A DNA stretch of 51,914 nt from an uncultured Flammeovirgaceae bacterium. GTDB taxonomy: Bacteria > Bacteroidota > Bacteroidia > Cytophagales > Cyclobacteriaceae. Where the stretch lies: assembly GCA_937899105.1 (NCBI GenBank), contig CALBPF010000369.1, positions 1 through 51,914 of the forward strand, in the 5' to 3' direction. The notes below the pieces were generated by a model. It was not told the origin of the DNA and made no database searches. It worked only from the letters and a program-made list of their open reading frames with translations. The position numbers and the translations under genes were made by a program. Below, piece by piece: positions 7,847 to 17,978 of the stretch (the first letter of the stretch is position 1; each line of letters begins with the position of its first letter).

Positions 7847-9388
7847 ATGAAACTCCGCTCGAACATTTTAAAGCTTGCCTTATTTGCAACTGGTCTTTCA
7901 GGCATTGTAGCAGAATATATACTTTCTACTTTAGCCACCTACTTTCTTGGTGACTCTGTTTTTCAATGGACCATGATTGTTTCGATTATGCTGTTCTCAA
8001 TGGGCTTGGGTAGTAGAATCAGCAAGTCTATCAAGTCTAATCTTCTTGAAAAGTTCATAACTATAGAATTCATACTTTCTGTATTAAGTGCTTTTGTATC
8101 GGTCATCACGTACTCTGCCTCTGCTTACTACGGTTATGTAGGCTTCGTGATTTATGGACTTAGTGTGATCATTGGACTGCTTATAGGAATGGAAATCCCA
8201 ATAGTCATTCGGCTGAATGATGAATTTGAGAACCTGCGAGTAAATGTTTCCACCGTAATGGAAAAGGATTATTATGGAAGCTTATTGGGAGGTGTTTTCT
8301 TTGCATTCATTGGGCTGCCCTATTTGGGTCTTACTTATACTCCGTTCATTCTTGGAACCATCAATTTTCTGGTGGCAATCGGCCTGTATATCATGTTGAG
8401 AAACGCGGTAGACAGTAGATTGAGGACTAAATTGAACCTCTCTTCTTTAGGTGTATTAGTCTTATTGGTTGTAGGTGTCTTCCTGGCAAAACCAATTATC
8501 TCTTATGGTGAACAATCCAGGTACAAGGATCGCGTGATTTATGAAGAACAAACAAAGTATCAGAAAATCACTATTACCCGATCAGAGGATGGTTATTGGC
8601 TGTTTATTAATGGTAATCAGCAACTAAGCTCCATTGATGAAGTTCGATACCATGAGCCATTAGTACACCCTGCGATGCGACTTTCCAAAAACCCTGTCAA
8701 TATACTTGTCATGGGAGGGGGTGACGGCGGCGCAGTTCGGGAGATTCTTAAATACTCCAGTGTTGAGGACATTACACTGGTAGACCTTGATCCAGCGATG
8801 ACTAAGCTCGGGCAGACCTATCCATGGCTTATTTCCATGAACAACAATGCCATGAATGATGAAAAGCTCAGTATTATTAATCAGGATGGGTTTACTTACC
8901 TCACTGACGATAAGAAATTCTATGACGTTATTATTATTGACCTTCCGGATCCAAAAACTGTGGAGCTTGGCAGATTATATTCTTATGAGTTTTACAAACT
9001 ATGTTACAATCGGCTAAGACCGAATGGGGTTGTGATTACGCAAGCTGGAAGCCCTTACTATGCTGCCAGGGCATTCAACTGTATATATTATACCATGGCT
9101 GAAGCTGGGTTCTATACAATTCCTTTACACAACCAGGTGGTTACGCTAGGAGAATGGGGCTGGGTGCTTGGCAGCAAATCTATTCCCAAAGAGCAACTCA
9201 AACCAGCGCTAGAATCTCTGACCTTTGATGATATCAAGACCGAGTGGATTAATAATAATGCCATGATTTTAATTACTTCATTCGGAAAAAAAGTATTTCC
9301 GGGAGATAATGCCAAAGTGGAAGTTAATAGGATACACAACCCGGTTTTATACAAGTACTATTTAGATGGAAAGTGGGATTTGTATTAG
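7847..9388 (+). CDS. speE: Membrane-anchored spermidine synthase (polyamine aminopropyltransferase)
   Basis: The N-terminal ~225 residues carry about seven membrane segments. The rest is an aminopropyltransferase of the spermidine synthase fold, which moves the aminopropyl group of decarboxylated SAM to a diamine such as putrescine. Expected motifs are intact: QQLSSIDEVRYHE, the nucleotide-binding loop GGGDGG (about residue 290), the acidic LVDLDP, and the catalytic-type DLPDP (about 364) followed by LYSYEFY. The ATG at 7847 is preferred to a GTG at 7832, because the GTG abuts the hairpin of the transposon end and the product from 7847 begins as a normal signal-anchor. It shares a C-terminal block (TQAGSPYYA, LPLHNQVVTLGEWGW) with the SpeE homologue at 19103-20539. 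The acceptor substrate cannot be told from sequence. Confidence 0.85.
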   Translation: MKLRSNILKLALFATGLSGIVAEYILSTLATYFLGDSVFQWTMIVSIMLFSMGLGSRISKSIKSNLLEKFITIEFILSVLSAFVSVITYSASAYYGYVGFVIYGLSVIIGLLIGMEIPIVIRLNDEFENLRVNVSTVMEKDYYGSLLGGVFFAFIGLPYLGLTYTPFILGTINFLVAIGLYIMLRNAVDSRLRTKLNLSSLGVLVLLVVGVFLAKPIISYGEQSRYKDRVIYEEQTKYQKITITRSEDGYWLFINGNQQLSSIDEVRYHEPLVHPAMRLSKNPVNILVMGGGDGGAVREILKYSSVEDITLVDLDPAMTKLGQTYPWLISMNNNAMNDEKLSIINQDGFTYLTDDKKFYDVIIIDLPDPKTVELGRLYSYEFYKLCYNRLRPNGVVITQAGSPYYAARAFNCIYYTMAEAGFYTIPLHNQVVTLGEWGWVLGSKSIPKEQLKPALESLTFDDIKTEWINNNAMILITSFGKKVFPGDNAKVEVNRIHNPVLYKYYLDGKWDLY

Positions 9389-9476
9389 AGAGCCCGTTAT
9401 ATTTCCGATTTTACCTTACTTAACTACGGTTTTAAAGATGTTTAGCATAAATTAAAGAATACCTAGTGTCATCTAT

Positions 9477-10355
9477 ATGTTCGGCAAGATTTTCGACCTC
9501 ATCTGGAATCGACCTTCACTCACTTTTTAGGACTTAAGGGTTTTCAGGGTCGTCAATATCCTTATGCTCTTAGCGGTGTTCTTTATACTAATTGTCTGCT
9601 GCTTATTATATTTATCATTAACGGTACCTTTTTGGTTGTGTATAGTTGAGACCCTTGCGTTTATAACGCTGCTGTTATATCACATTAAGGGCCATTTCTT
9701 TACTACGCGCTATATATTTTTTTTGATAGCGATTGGTATGCAAGCTTATGGCAGCTTAAATCATGGAGAAAATGGCGGTTTCGATTTTCTTTTCTTTGCC
9801 TCCGCTTTTACACCCATCTTATTCTTTGAAAAACGTGTGCATTACCTTTCGTTATTTATTCTTAGCGTTTCGACTTTTATAGCCGTTAAGGTACTATATA
9901 ATCATGTGCAGCCGATCTTATCATTTGATCGTCAGATCTATCCCTACTATGCCAATATCGTTATTAGCGCCGTATTAGTTTATGTTGCGACCAGCTTTTT
10001 TAAACGTGAACATCTTAAATATGAAATGCAGATTATGCTTCAAAAAAATAAGATATTAAGCCAGAAAAAGACTCTGGATCAGACAAAAGAGAATCTTTTG
10101 GAACTGTTGGAGGATAAAGATCGAAGACTTGAACAACGAGATAAGAGTATGGACAAGTATGCGTATCTCAATTCGCACAAGGCTCGGAGTCCTCTTGCAA
10201 GAATACTTGGTCTTGCACACTTGACTAATCTTGATGATCTAAGTGATCGGGAAAAACGGACTTATTACTTTGTTGAGATCATGGAGAATGCACGGGATTT
10301 GGATAATGTACTGCGGGAAATCAGCGTCATATTGGATCGGGATCTTGCGGAATAA
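9477..10355 (+). pseudogene. Membrane protein with a HisKA-type helix but no kinase domain; in-frame TAG near the 5' end
   Basis: An intact frame runs from the ATG at 9564 (263 residues): about five hydrophobic segments to residue ~145, a coiled coil to ~205, and then NSHKARSPLARILGLAHL, which matches the phospho-acceptor H-box of histidine kinases. The gene stops soon after, with no HATPase domain. The same frame extends upstream to an ATG at 9477 with a plausible N-terminus, broken only by TAG at 9528-9530. The frame on both sides reads like one protein (IWNRPSLTF, stop, DLRVFRVVNILM). Either the gene is damaged and now starts at 9564, or the upstream similarity is chance. The role could be a phosphorelay partner or a decayed sensor. 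The downstream gene begins 11 bp later. Confidence 0.55.
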
Positions 10356-10366
10356 ATTATGAGCTT

Positions 10367-10876
10367 ATGGTGGAATTAGCAAGGTACCAATCAGCTGAAG
10401 AACTAGAAGAAGTTTTGTCTTTACTCCAATCCAAGTCAGTTGAATTCAAAGTTGAAAAGCAAAACAAAAAGGATTTAGATCCGTCCTTCGCTGTTAAAGA
10501 GCTTGTTTCCGAATATGTTATTCACATGTCCGACTTTGAGCGCGCAAATGACATACTAGATGTCCATCTTAAAAACCAACTTTTTACACAGATCCCGAAT
10601 GACTACTATTTATTGAATTTTTCAAATGAAGAACTCTTAGATATTGTGTTAAAGTCAGATGAATGGAGCAAAGAAGATTATAATCTGGCGCAAGTACTTC
10701 TGTCTAAAAGGGGGTATGACTTATCTAAGGATGCGCTGGTTCGTATGAAGGAAAAGGGATTAGAAGAATTACGCCAGCCAGAACCTTTGAAAATTGGATT
10801 TTGGTGGTTAGCTAACCTTTTTATCGGATCAATTACTGCGGGTTTTCTATCGGATCAGCAACAGAGAGTTTCTTAA
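10367..10876 (+). CDS. DUF2007-like protein with C-terminal membrane segment
   Basis: The N-terminal ~75 residues resemble DUF2007 ('putative signal transducing protein'): VELARYQSAEELEEVLSLLQ, a short beta segment, and FERANDILDVHL. A helical middle region follows, and one hydrophobic segment (IGFWWLANLFIGSITAGFL) lies at about residues 143-161, near the C-terminus. Relatives often have more membrane sequence after this point, so the C-terminus may be shortened. It starts 11 bp after the HisKA-only gene and could be co-transcribed with it. The first codons are ATG GTG with no strong ribosome site. The function is unknown. Confidence 0.6.
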   Translation: MVELARYQSAEELEEVLSLLQSKSVEFKVEKQNKKDLDPSFAVKELVSEYVIHMSDFERANDILDVHLKNQLFTQIPNDYYLLNFSNEELLDIVLKSDEWSKEDYNLAQVLLSKRGYDLSKDALVRMKEKGLEELRQPEPLKIGFWWLANLFIGSITAGFLSDQQQRVS

Positions 10877-10910
10877 ATAAGAAAGGCGCCTCTTATTTAA
10901 GAAGCGCCTT
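10871..10910. terminator. Bidirectional terminator between convergent genes
   Basis: Two interlocking inverted repeats are present. TCTTAAATAAGA (10871-10882) is the exact reverse complement of TCTTATTTAAGA (10891-10902), and AAGGCGC (10883-10889) is complementary to GCGCCTT (10904-10910). The loop of the first stem can pair with the sequence just after it, so either two alternative hairpins or a pseudoknot is possible. It separates the DUF2007-like gene from the convergent M16 peptidase gene. Confidence 0.65.
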
Positions 10911-10932
10911 ACGTGATTTGGTAGAGAGTGGT

Positions 10933-13797
10933 TTAATTCACCTCAATCTTTTTATCTATTTCATTACCGTTTTCATCCACCTTAGTAACCGGCGCTATGT
11001 TCAATGCCTCTACACCCGTAAGCTGTGTTTTGGCATCACCCACAACGATGTAAGACATTTTATCTACCTGTATATACTTGTCCATGATCGCTTTCATATC
11101 TTCTATGGTGAAGGCTTTTAAGCGCTCCTGATCTTTTCGGATATAGTCCTTGGGAAGGTTATATGTAGATATATTCTGAAGAATACCCAGCTTCTGACCT
11201 AACGTTTCATAATCCCTTGCCTCTCTTCTGATTAAAGCGCTTCTTGCTCTTTCAAGCTCAGCAGAGTCATAGTTGGCCTTGTAATCTTCCACCACATCTT
11301 TAAAGGCTTGAATGGCCTCAGGTGTTACGCTTGTTTTTACATTAGACTGCGCCGTAAAAGTACCCATAACTTTACTTGAACCCACACCGGAGTAAGCGCC
11401 ATAGGTATAACCTCTTTCTTCCCGAAGAACCTGAAAGAGCTTTCCTCCGGCAGTTCCCCCTAGTCCGTAATTAGCCACCGTCAATGGAAAATAATCAGGA
11501 TCATTTCTAGGAATGGCAAGTCGCTGTACCCTAAGAACAGACTGTTTGGCCTCATTGAAATTCGCGAAATAGACATTGTCTTCGGAAGACGCGGGCTTTA
11601 TAGGATATTCAGGGATTGTTACTTCCTTAGCACCCCATTTCTTAACTATTCCCAACAAAGCGTCCTTTACATCGGATTCACTTACGCTACCCGCAATATG
11701 GAAAGTAGCCAGCTTAGGCGAGTAGTTAGCGTCATAAAAGCCTTTCAAATCCTCAATTGTTATTTGTTCAACTGACTCAAGCGTTCCACTAATAGGTTTT
11801 GACAATATGTGCTCTTCACCGTAAAGCATTTTACTTGATACTTGGGAGGCAATAATATTCGGGTTGGCGCTTCTCTGCTTGATGCTGTTTAACTGATTCT
11901 TTTTTATGCGATCAAACTCATCCTGGTCCCATCTGGGTTCTAGCAGCATTTCTTCTACCAACGCCACAGTCTCACCGAAGTAGCGTGCCAGGCAGTTGGC
12001 TTGAATGGTTATGTGCTCACGAGAGGTATACATAGAAATGTTAGCGCCAATCTGGCCAATAGCATCTTCAAGCTCTTCAGGAGTCTTGTTGGCCGTGCCT
12101 TCCTGCATGATATCCGTCATCAAATTAGCCACACCAGGTTTGTTAGGATCATCCATCAACTGCCCACCTTTGATGCGGATGCTGAAATTTACTAGGGGTA
12201 GTTCGCTTGACTGAATGCCATATAGTTTCATCTCATTGGCTAGCATACCTTCGTAAATGGTTGGCGGGGTTACTAGAGGTGACTCACCCAAAGCCGGCTC
12301 AACCGTTCGGTCAAACTTACTGGGTGTTTTTTCCATAGACGCTTCTGTATCGGCAACTTCAGTAGATCCGCCATTAGGAACAACTTCTTCAATTTTAACA
12401 AAAGCTTTTTCAGAGTTTTCAACTGCAAGAGCTAGTTGTTCTTTAGGCACAAAGCTGGTCATAATGAATGGCTTATCCTTGATGTATTTGTTATATACAT
12501 TGATCACATCCTCTTTGGTAACAGCCAATATCTTTTCAATATCCGTTGTAATGTAGTCGGGCGATCCCGCATACTCGTTGTAATTACTTAGCTGAAAGGC
12601 TTTGCCCAACAAACTGGAAATCCCATTGTAGAAGTCGGTCTCTTGACTGGCTTTTATTCTTTGAAGGTCTTTGTCGTCAAAGCCTTCTGTTTCGAACGTT
12701 TTAAATGCATCTTGCACGGCAGCATAAACAGAATCCAGATCGATACCGTCTTTAGCACGAATACCGATATTAAATTCACCAGCCAGCTCGCTTCCTCGAT
12801 TGAAGGAGAATACGCTTTGTGCATATTCGGTTTCTTCAACCAGCTTTTTATAAAGTACAGCCCGCTTACCCTCAGACATAATCTCTCCAAGAGCGCTTAA
12901 TGCATAAGCGTCAGGATGGAACTGCTCAACGGTGGGCCATACCATCCTTAAATCAGGCACCTTAGCATAGTCGTCTTCATGATAAAACATCTTAGAGCCT
13001 TCCAAAGCTACTGGCTGTGGTTCCAAGAGTGTATCCGTACCTCGAGAAGGAATTTCACCAAAGTATTTCTCTACCCACTCTTTGATTTGAGCCTTGTCAA
13101 TATCTCCTGCGATAACAAGTGTGGCATTATTAGGACCATACCATTCTTCATAGAATTCCTTCACGTCAGCGATAGTGGCTGCCTGTAGGTCCTCAAATTC
13201 TCCGATAACTTCCCAATTATAAGGATGGCCTTCTGGATAGAGCGCTTTTTTGATGACGAAGTTTCTGTGACCGTAGGGCACATTATCCACTCGCTGCCTC
13301 TTCTCATTTTGCACAACCGGTTTTTCACCTTCAAGATCGGCCTCTGTTATGGCGTTAATGAAGAATCCCATTCGGTCAGATTCCATCCAAAGAATACGCT
13401 CAAGCGCATCTTTTGGGACTACTTCGTAGTATACGGTGCCATCAGTCCATGTACCACCGTTAAATGTTCCCCCCAGATCAGTGATGTTTTTAAAGAATGC
13501 TCCGTCCTCTACATTTTCAGACTTCTGGAAAAGCATGTGCTCAAAGAAGTGGGCGAAGCCTGTTCTCCCCGGCTTTTCACGGTTAGAACCTACATGAACC
13601 TGAATAGCCACGGCCACAATAGGATCTGACTTATCTTCATGGAGAATGACATCCAAACCATTGGGTAAAGTGTATTTCTCATAATCTACAGAAAGTTTGG
13701 CTGCATCTGCCGAGCCTTCTTTTCCTGCCGGTTGGCAAGCCTGCATAAGAACGGCAAAGACCATAACCAGACTTGGTACTACTAGTTTTGTTTTCAT
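10933..13797 (-). CDS. M16 family zinc metallopeptidase lipoprotein (two-module)
   Basis: The 954-residue protein has a lipoprotein signal (lipobox LMQAC, Cys21). Two M16 (pitrilysin/insulinase-like) modules follow. The first contains the inverted zinc motif HFFEH at residues 83-87 and a downstream glutamate in VVQNEKRQ (Glu165), the expected third ligand, so it should be catalytic. The second, from ~510 (ELPLVNFSIRIKGGQ), lacks HxxEH but keeps the late RGYTYGAYSG motif near 810, as usual for the structural half of fused M16 enzymes. It probably degrades peptides in the periplasm or at the outer membrane. It is monocistronic, convergent with the DUF2007-like gene, and has no evident link to the polyamine genes on either side. 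Confidence 0.93.
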   Translation of the reverse strand: MKTKLVVPSLVMVFAVLMQACQPAGKEGSADAAKLSVDYEKYTLPNGLDVILHEDKSDPIVAVAIQVHVGSNREKPGRTGFAHFFEHMLFQKSENVEDGAFFKNITDLGGTFNGGTWTDGTVYYEVVPKDALERILWMESDRMGFFINAITEADLEGEKPVVQNEKRQRVDNVPYGHRNFVIKKALYPEGHPYNWEVIGEFEDLQAATIADVKEFYEEWYGPNNATLVIAGDIDKAQIKEWVEKYFGEIPSRGTDTLLEPQPVALEGSKMFYHEDDYAKVPDLRMVWPTVEQFHPDAYALSALGEIMSEGKRAVLYKKLVEETEYAQSVFSFNRGSELAGEFNIGIRAKDGIDLDSVYAAVQDAFKTFETEGFDDKDLQRIKASQETDFYNGISSLLGKAFQLSNYNEYAGSPDYITTDIEKILAVTKEDVINVYNKYIKDKPFIMTSFVPKEQLALAVENSEKAFVKIEEVVPNGGSTEVADTEASMEKTPSKFDRTVEPALGESPLVTPPTIYEGMLANEMKLYGIQSSELPLVNFSIRIKGGQLMDDPNKPGVANLMTDIMQEGTANKTPEELEDAIGQIGANISMYTSREHITIQANCLARYFGETVALVEEMLLEPRWDQDEFDRIKKNQLNSIKQRSANPNIIASQVSSKMLYGEEHILSKPISGTLESVEQITIEDLKGFYDANYSPKLATFHIAGSVSESDVKDALLGIVKKWGAKEVTIPEYPIKPASSEDNVYFANFNEAKQSVLRVQRLAIPRNDPDYFPLTVANYGLGGTAGGKLFQVLREERGYTYGAYSGVGSSKVMGTFTAQSNVKTSVTPEAIQAFKDVVEDYKANYDSAELERARSALIRREARDYETLGQKLGILQNISTYNLPKDYIRKDQERLKAFTIEDMKAIMDKYIQVDKMSYIVVGDAKTQLTGVEALNIAPVTKVDENGNEIDKKIEVN

Positions 13798-13965
13798 GCG
13801 TTTAGTTTTGTTTGAGTAGTGAATATATACTTACCAGGTCGAAATATTCAAAAGTATCCTGTAGATGGAAATAACACAGGTTTGGTGGTAGAATATAGGT
13901 TTATATCGTCCTCATATCAATGAAAGTAAGTACTGCAGGAGTCTATTTATTTTAAAGAGACTGGT

Positions 13966-15492
13966 TTAAGAAACCTTTAGCTTATGTTCTTTGAGATAAT
14001 CCCTTGGATTGGTTCCGGTAAATTTCTTAAAAGCACGATTGAAAGTGGCTTTGGAGTTAAAACCAACATTGAGCGCCATGCGGAGCATGGATTCTTCTTT
14101 TTCCCCATTTTGTAATTGCTCCAAAAAGGCATTAACTCTTTTTTCATTTATATATTGACTGAATGTTTGGTTAAAGCCTTCATTGATTACTCTGGATAAT
14201 GTGTGATGCGTGGTCGGTATCATAATAGCTAAATCCGGTAATGTCAATTCAGGGTTTACGTACACATAGTCCGACGTCATAAGATATGCTAACCGGTTTT
14301 TTACTTTGTCAAATTCCTCCTGAGATAAAACGGAGTCTTTATACTTTACTTCCTTTTTTTCTTCTTTGAAAAGTTCCGGTTGCTTCATGGCGTAATACCC
14401 GATACAGAAAATGATGAGGGAGAAAAGTACCCATAACAGGTCAATCGAAAATTCGGTTATAGGTAGTGTGAACATATTGAATACCCATCCAAATCCATAG
14501 TTAAGGAATGCAAATGCCCAGATGATAAGATATCCGGCTTTAATATGGATTACCACACGTAAAAACTGAAGGTACTTTTGGTAGCTCTTATTATCCTTTT
14601 CTGCCTTGGAATAATGCTTTACAGCTTTGAAACAGAGGCGCCAGTAAATTGAATTGTATATAAAGGCAATGGAGCCCGAAGTGGCAAAAACCGGGAACAA
14701 GTCCGTATCTAATACACGATAGATGAATGTTTGATTATCCATTATAATGTACGGAACATAAACCAATACATGAAGCGTAGTAGGTAAAAAGTGCAACCAC
14801 CAAAATTTTCTGTAGGGGAGGTCTATTTTTAATAGTAATTGAACTTAGATATAAAATAAAGGAGCGTAGGTGAAAAGAATGGTCTCAGGTAAGAGAAGTA
14901 ACTTAGGTTGCCAGTTAAATATATCCGGGTCATAAGTAGATGCCCGGCCTATTAGGGCCAAGGCGATAAGAATTAATAGCGCAGAAAGCGCACCGTTAGC
15001 TGATTTGTTCTTATTGCGAATTGTATTTATAGCTACTACCAGCAATACAATCTGAAGGGCTGCGACGGCTAAAATGTAGATTAATGTATGGTATGAGCCA
15101 TGAGAGAGATCTTCCCAGCTGCGCACATCCATCGTCACCTCAAAGCCATGTTTTTCAATACTGTATTTTCTGTTAGTTCTCGCTCGTCCATTGCTTCTGC
15201 CTTCAACTGCATCCCAGCTGCCTCTAGTGATCTTATACTCAAAAGCCTTCCGATTATGGTGAAGTACTAGCCTATATTCACCACTTGATTGCTTTTCGAA
15301 TTCACAACGATCTACATCAGGATACCACGCTGCAAACTCCCCTGCTATAAATATTTTAGCGTCATGGGGGGTTTTGGAAGGAAAGGAACGAATGATAAAT
15401 GTAGTTTGATAAAGGCTGTCTAGTTCGGCATAGGTAAGTGAGCTTATACTCACGAAAAGGCAAGTAAGAATGAAAACTTTCTGGTCTGTCAA
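13966..15492 (-). pseudogene. 7TM-AraC transcriptional regulator interrupted by one in-frame TAA
   Basis: Two consecutive frames, 15492-14845 and 14796-13966, lie in the same reading frame. A single TAA at 14847-14845 separates them. Reading through it gives ...APLFYI, stop, VQLLLKIDLPYRKFWWLHF and LPTTLHVLVY, which is continuous with the membrane region of 7TM-AraC regulators. In order there are a signal peptide, an E-set/CBM-like beta domain (KIFIAGEFAAWYPD), membrane helices and a C-terminal AraC-type HTH (LTLPDLAIMI and LNVGFNSKATFNRAFKKFTG). The full length would be about 508 residues. The distal part could restart at the TTG at 14796, giving a shorter membrane-AraC protein. Alternatives are a sequencing error or programmed readthrough. 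Expected targets are unknown. Confidence 0.75.
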
Positions 15493-15691
15493 CGCACTAG
15501 TTCGGATAATTTATAGTCCTTTAATTTATGAAAAATGCCTTGGTATTAAATACTACAAATAGTCCGCAATCGTTTGCAATTGATTCAAACCTTGCTAATG
15601 TAAGATTCTTCCAAATGAAGTTAACGAAGCCACCCCGTCGAAGACAGAACAGGTGCCCCTACCATCTAAGATTTTCATAGAAACGAATAAA

Positions 15692-16345
15692 TCATTCGTC
15701 TGGATAATCAGGGTGTGCTTTTATCTTTCTTATTTGCCCGAGATGCCGGTAGTTGTGGGTAAAAACCATCAAAAGGTTTTGATGAATGTTCGGACCGAAA
15801 TTTATATAATGTGCCCTGAGGTCTCTGGTTTCGTTTTTCACAAATTTTATTGATTCATCTCGCATATGAGTGATCCAGGCTAGATTATCTTTACCACTAT
15901 GGTTTCCTAAAGGAACTGTATAAGAGAAGGGCTTGGTAAAGTCACGTGCATTTTTTGGTTTCAGGCTTTCCGGGTCCTTGTTCAAGAAAAGGCTATCGGT
16001 AAGATGATTAGGAAAGTTGGGTATTGGGCCTATTTGTAGCGATACGGAAATTTCATGCGTAAATAGTAGTTCCCAAATGGCGAGATGTTCCACGATCTGG
16101 TTGATACTCCACCGGTCAGGGCTTTCCTTAAAATTCCATTGTTCCTGTGTCAGATTTTCTGTTTCATTTCTAAGTTCCTCTTTGGACTTTATAAGATTAT
16201 CAAGCAGGTATTTTCTGTCCTCTTCCGTCCATTTTGGCTTTGTAGTAGGCTGGTCTGAGTTGGTTTGGGCCATACCGGGAAGTAGTGATGCAATTAGTAG
16301 AGTGAGGTTGGTTAGGAATGGGTTCATTGAGGAAAATTTCTTCAT
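15692..16345 (-). CDS. Secreted DinB-fold protein
   Basis: The 217-residue product has a Sec signal peptide (hydrophobic core at about residues 10-24, cleavage near GMAQT). The remainder is a DinB/YfiT-like four-helix domain. The family pattern is visible as WSINQIVEHLAIWE and, near the end, MVFTHNYRHLGQIRKI; these histidines are the usual metal ligands. DinB-like proteins are putative metal-dependent hydrolases or thiol-transferases. A secreted version is common in Bacteroidota and the substrate is unknown. The ATG at 16345 was chosen because it gives the signal peptide; an in-frame methionine at residue 7 is an alternative. It is transcribed in the same direction as the polyamine operon, 62 bp beyond its last gene, but looks unrelated. 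Confidence 0.82.
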   Translation of the reverse strand: MKKFSSMNPFLTNLTLLIASLLPGMAQTNSDQPTTKPKWTEEDRKYLLDNLIKSKEELRNETENLTQEQWNFKESPDRWSINQIVEHLAIWELLFTHEISVSLQIGPIPNFPNHLTDSLFLNKDPESLKPKNARDFTKPFSYTVPLGNHSGKDNLAWITHMRDESIKFVKNETRDLRAHYINFGPNIHQNLLMVFTHNYRHLGQIRKIKAHPDYPDE

Positions 16346-16407
16346 TTTTAGGATGACTAAATTACTTTAATGAATCTGCACAAACCTAAAAGTCAAGTTT
16401 TAACTAT

Positions 16408-17907
16408 CTAATGAAGGGCGGAATTTAGCCCCGAATCTAACGCCTCAAACAGCAACGGTAATCGCCCATTATCTACACCCGCATATCGAATGTTAGGGTT
16501 TTGACTTAAAGAATTCTTGTCGTTAAATAGATAACCCGGCTTAGGAATAGGCATGGCATGACCCATGACCTTAATGTCAACGCGCTCTATCAATGACTGG
16601 ATGTCTTCTTTGAAATAGTCACTCATATGATCAGCCGTCATTTCGGCAATAGTCGCCTTGTTCTCTTCGACATTGATCAGGTCTTCTCGAGAGGAGGGAG
16701 GTAGGCAGTAGTAGCCAGTCAAAACACGGTATGCTGATCCACTGTGTTGAGTATCCGAATCTACAAAGCCGAGGAAAGTAGTGTCATCTGTCAGCATTTC
16801 ATTTTGCCAATAACCAATTTTTTCGAGTTCGTTTTTGATGACCACATTTACTACCATCCAAGGAGCTATGTTATTATCTGTGAAGAGTTCGTAACCTGGA
16901 GGGTAAATGTATTTCAGAGCATGCTTCTGACCCGCATAGATGATCTTTTTAGTGTTAACCACTTTCACTTGCTGATTGGCGATGTCTGCAATTTCTACCT
17001 TGAATCCATCAGTGGTTTCATTTATTTTTTTAACCAGGTGTTGTGTTAAGACCTGGTCATTATTGAGCTTGTCGGACATCTTTTTAATGAAGTAATTGTT
17101 TCCTTCCGGTGGACTAAAAAGCTCTACTACTTCATCATAATAAGGGCGACAGGCAAAGTAGTGGATGCCAGCAAGTGCGGATACAGTAGCTGCATCACTG
17201 CCATAGTCGTCCTTCATATGATAATCGAGTCCCTTGATAAATTCTGAGGTTAGTTCAAGACGTGTATTTAAAAAGTCCAGGAAAGTGATTTCGTTCAAGT
17301 GTCTATGCTTCTCAGGAATAAATCTGGTAGGTAAAAGCATCTCATTTTTATAGGTCCTGATCAGGTTTAGGAAGTCATTTTTTAAAGGAGATTCTGCCAG
17401 CACATCTTTTCGGAACTCGCCATTATCGTAACACTGGTTTTTTCTACGATGTGCGATGAGGTATTGATCATCCGTAAAGCTCCATCGGCCGTTCCAGGAT
17501 TGGTATTTTATGATGCTTAATTCTTCTAAAAACTGCAACACTTCAGAACCATAGTTTGAAGGATAAGAGAGATCATAGTGTGCGCCTTGCGAAAAGAGCA
17601 GGCCCTCGCTTCGGTAGGCTGAGGAAGTGCCGCCAAGCTCTTCCGAAAGCTCGCATAGCAGATAATCTGTACCTTGAAGTTTACTGGCTGCAGCCAGGCC
17701 GGCAATGCCACCTCCGACTACGAGTGTCTCGATGGAATTAATATTTACTTGCGTAAACTTAGAATTCTCATAAACCAAATGACCTGTTTTAGCATCCGAG
17801 TAGATATGGACAGGGTACTGGGCCTTTGGCTTTATCCAGTTACAACCTTTGAGCAATAGCGGCAGTGTAGCCAGAGCGGACGACTTAACAAATTCCCTTC
17901 TTTTCAT
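16408..17907 (-). CDS. Tat-type lipoprotein FAD-dependent oxidoreductase (amine oxidase-like)
   Basis: The N-terminus MKRREFVKSSALATLPLLLK has the twin-arginine motif followed by a lipobox-like LLKGC (Cys22), so folded export and lipid anchoring are predicted. The dinucleotide-binding loop VVGGGIAGLAAAS is at about residues 63-75, with the acidic CELSEELGGTSS after it. The C-terminal NIRYAGVDNGRLPLLFEAL is the second FAD contact of amine oxidase/phytoene-desaturase-like proteins. The family includes polyamine oxidases. Placement as the last gene of a run with SpeD and a SpeE homologue makes a polyamine-type amine an attractive substrate, but no substrate residue can be verified. A 95-bp gap containing two palindromes separates it from the preceding gene. 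Confidence 0.8.
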   Translation of the reverse strand: MKRREFVKSSALATLPLLLKGCNWIKPKAQYPVHIYSDAKTGHLVYENSKFTQVNINSIETLVVGGGIAGLAAASKLQGTDYLLCELSEELGGTSSAYRSEGLLFSQGAHYDLSYPSNYGSEVLQFLEELSIIKYQSWNGRWSFTDDQYLIAHRRKNQCYDNGEFRKDVLAESPLKNDFLNLIRTYKNEMLLPTRFIPEKHRHLNEITFLDFLNTRLELTSEFIKGLDYHMKDDYGSDAATVSALAGIHYFACRPYYDEVVELFSPPEGNNYFIKKMSDKLNNDQVLTQHLVKKINETTDGFKVEIADIANQQVKVVNTKKIIYAGQKHALKYIYPPGYELFTDNNIAPWMVVNVVIKNELEKIGYWQNEMLTDDTTFLGFVDSDTQHSGSAYRVLTGYYCLPPSSREDLINVEENKATIAEMTADHMSDYFKEDIQSLIERVDIKVMGHAMPIPKPGYLFNDKNSLSQNPNIRYAGVDNGRLPLLFEALDSGLNSALH

Positions 17908-17924
17908 TTTTTAATATCTGATTG

Positions 17925-17978
17925 CCGGACTTGATCCGGTATCCCGAATTTAGTCAAGACCCCAGGTTAAGCCTGGGG
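17925..17978. repeat. Pair of palindromes inside the polyamine operon
   Basis: CCGGA-cttga-TCCGG (17925-17939) and CCCCAGG-ttaag-CCTGGGG (17960-17978) sit side by side in the 95-bp gap between the polytopic membrane protein gene and the FAD oxidoreductase gene. An outer GTCAA/TTGAC pair (17953-17957 and 17988-17992) flanks the second. They look like dispersed intergenic palindromes. As RNA they could act as an attenuator or a processing and stability element that lowers expression of the last gene. Confidence 0.6.

Noticed and set aside
12257..13629. Several open frames of 69-134 residues on the + strand across the M16 peptidase gene
   Set aside because: They are antisense to a well-supported coding sequence and resemble no protein.
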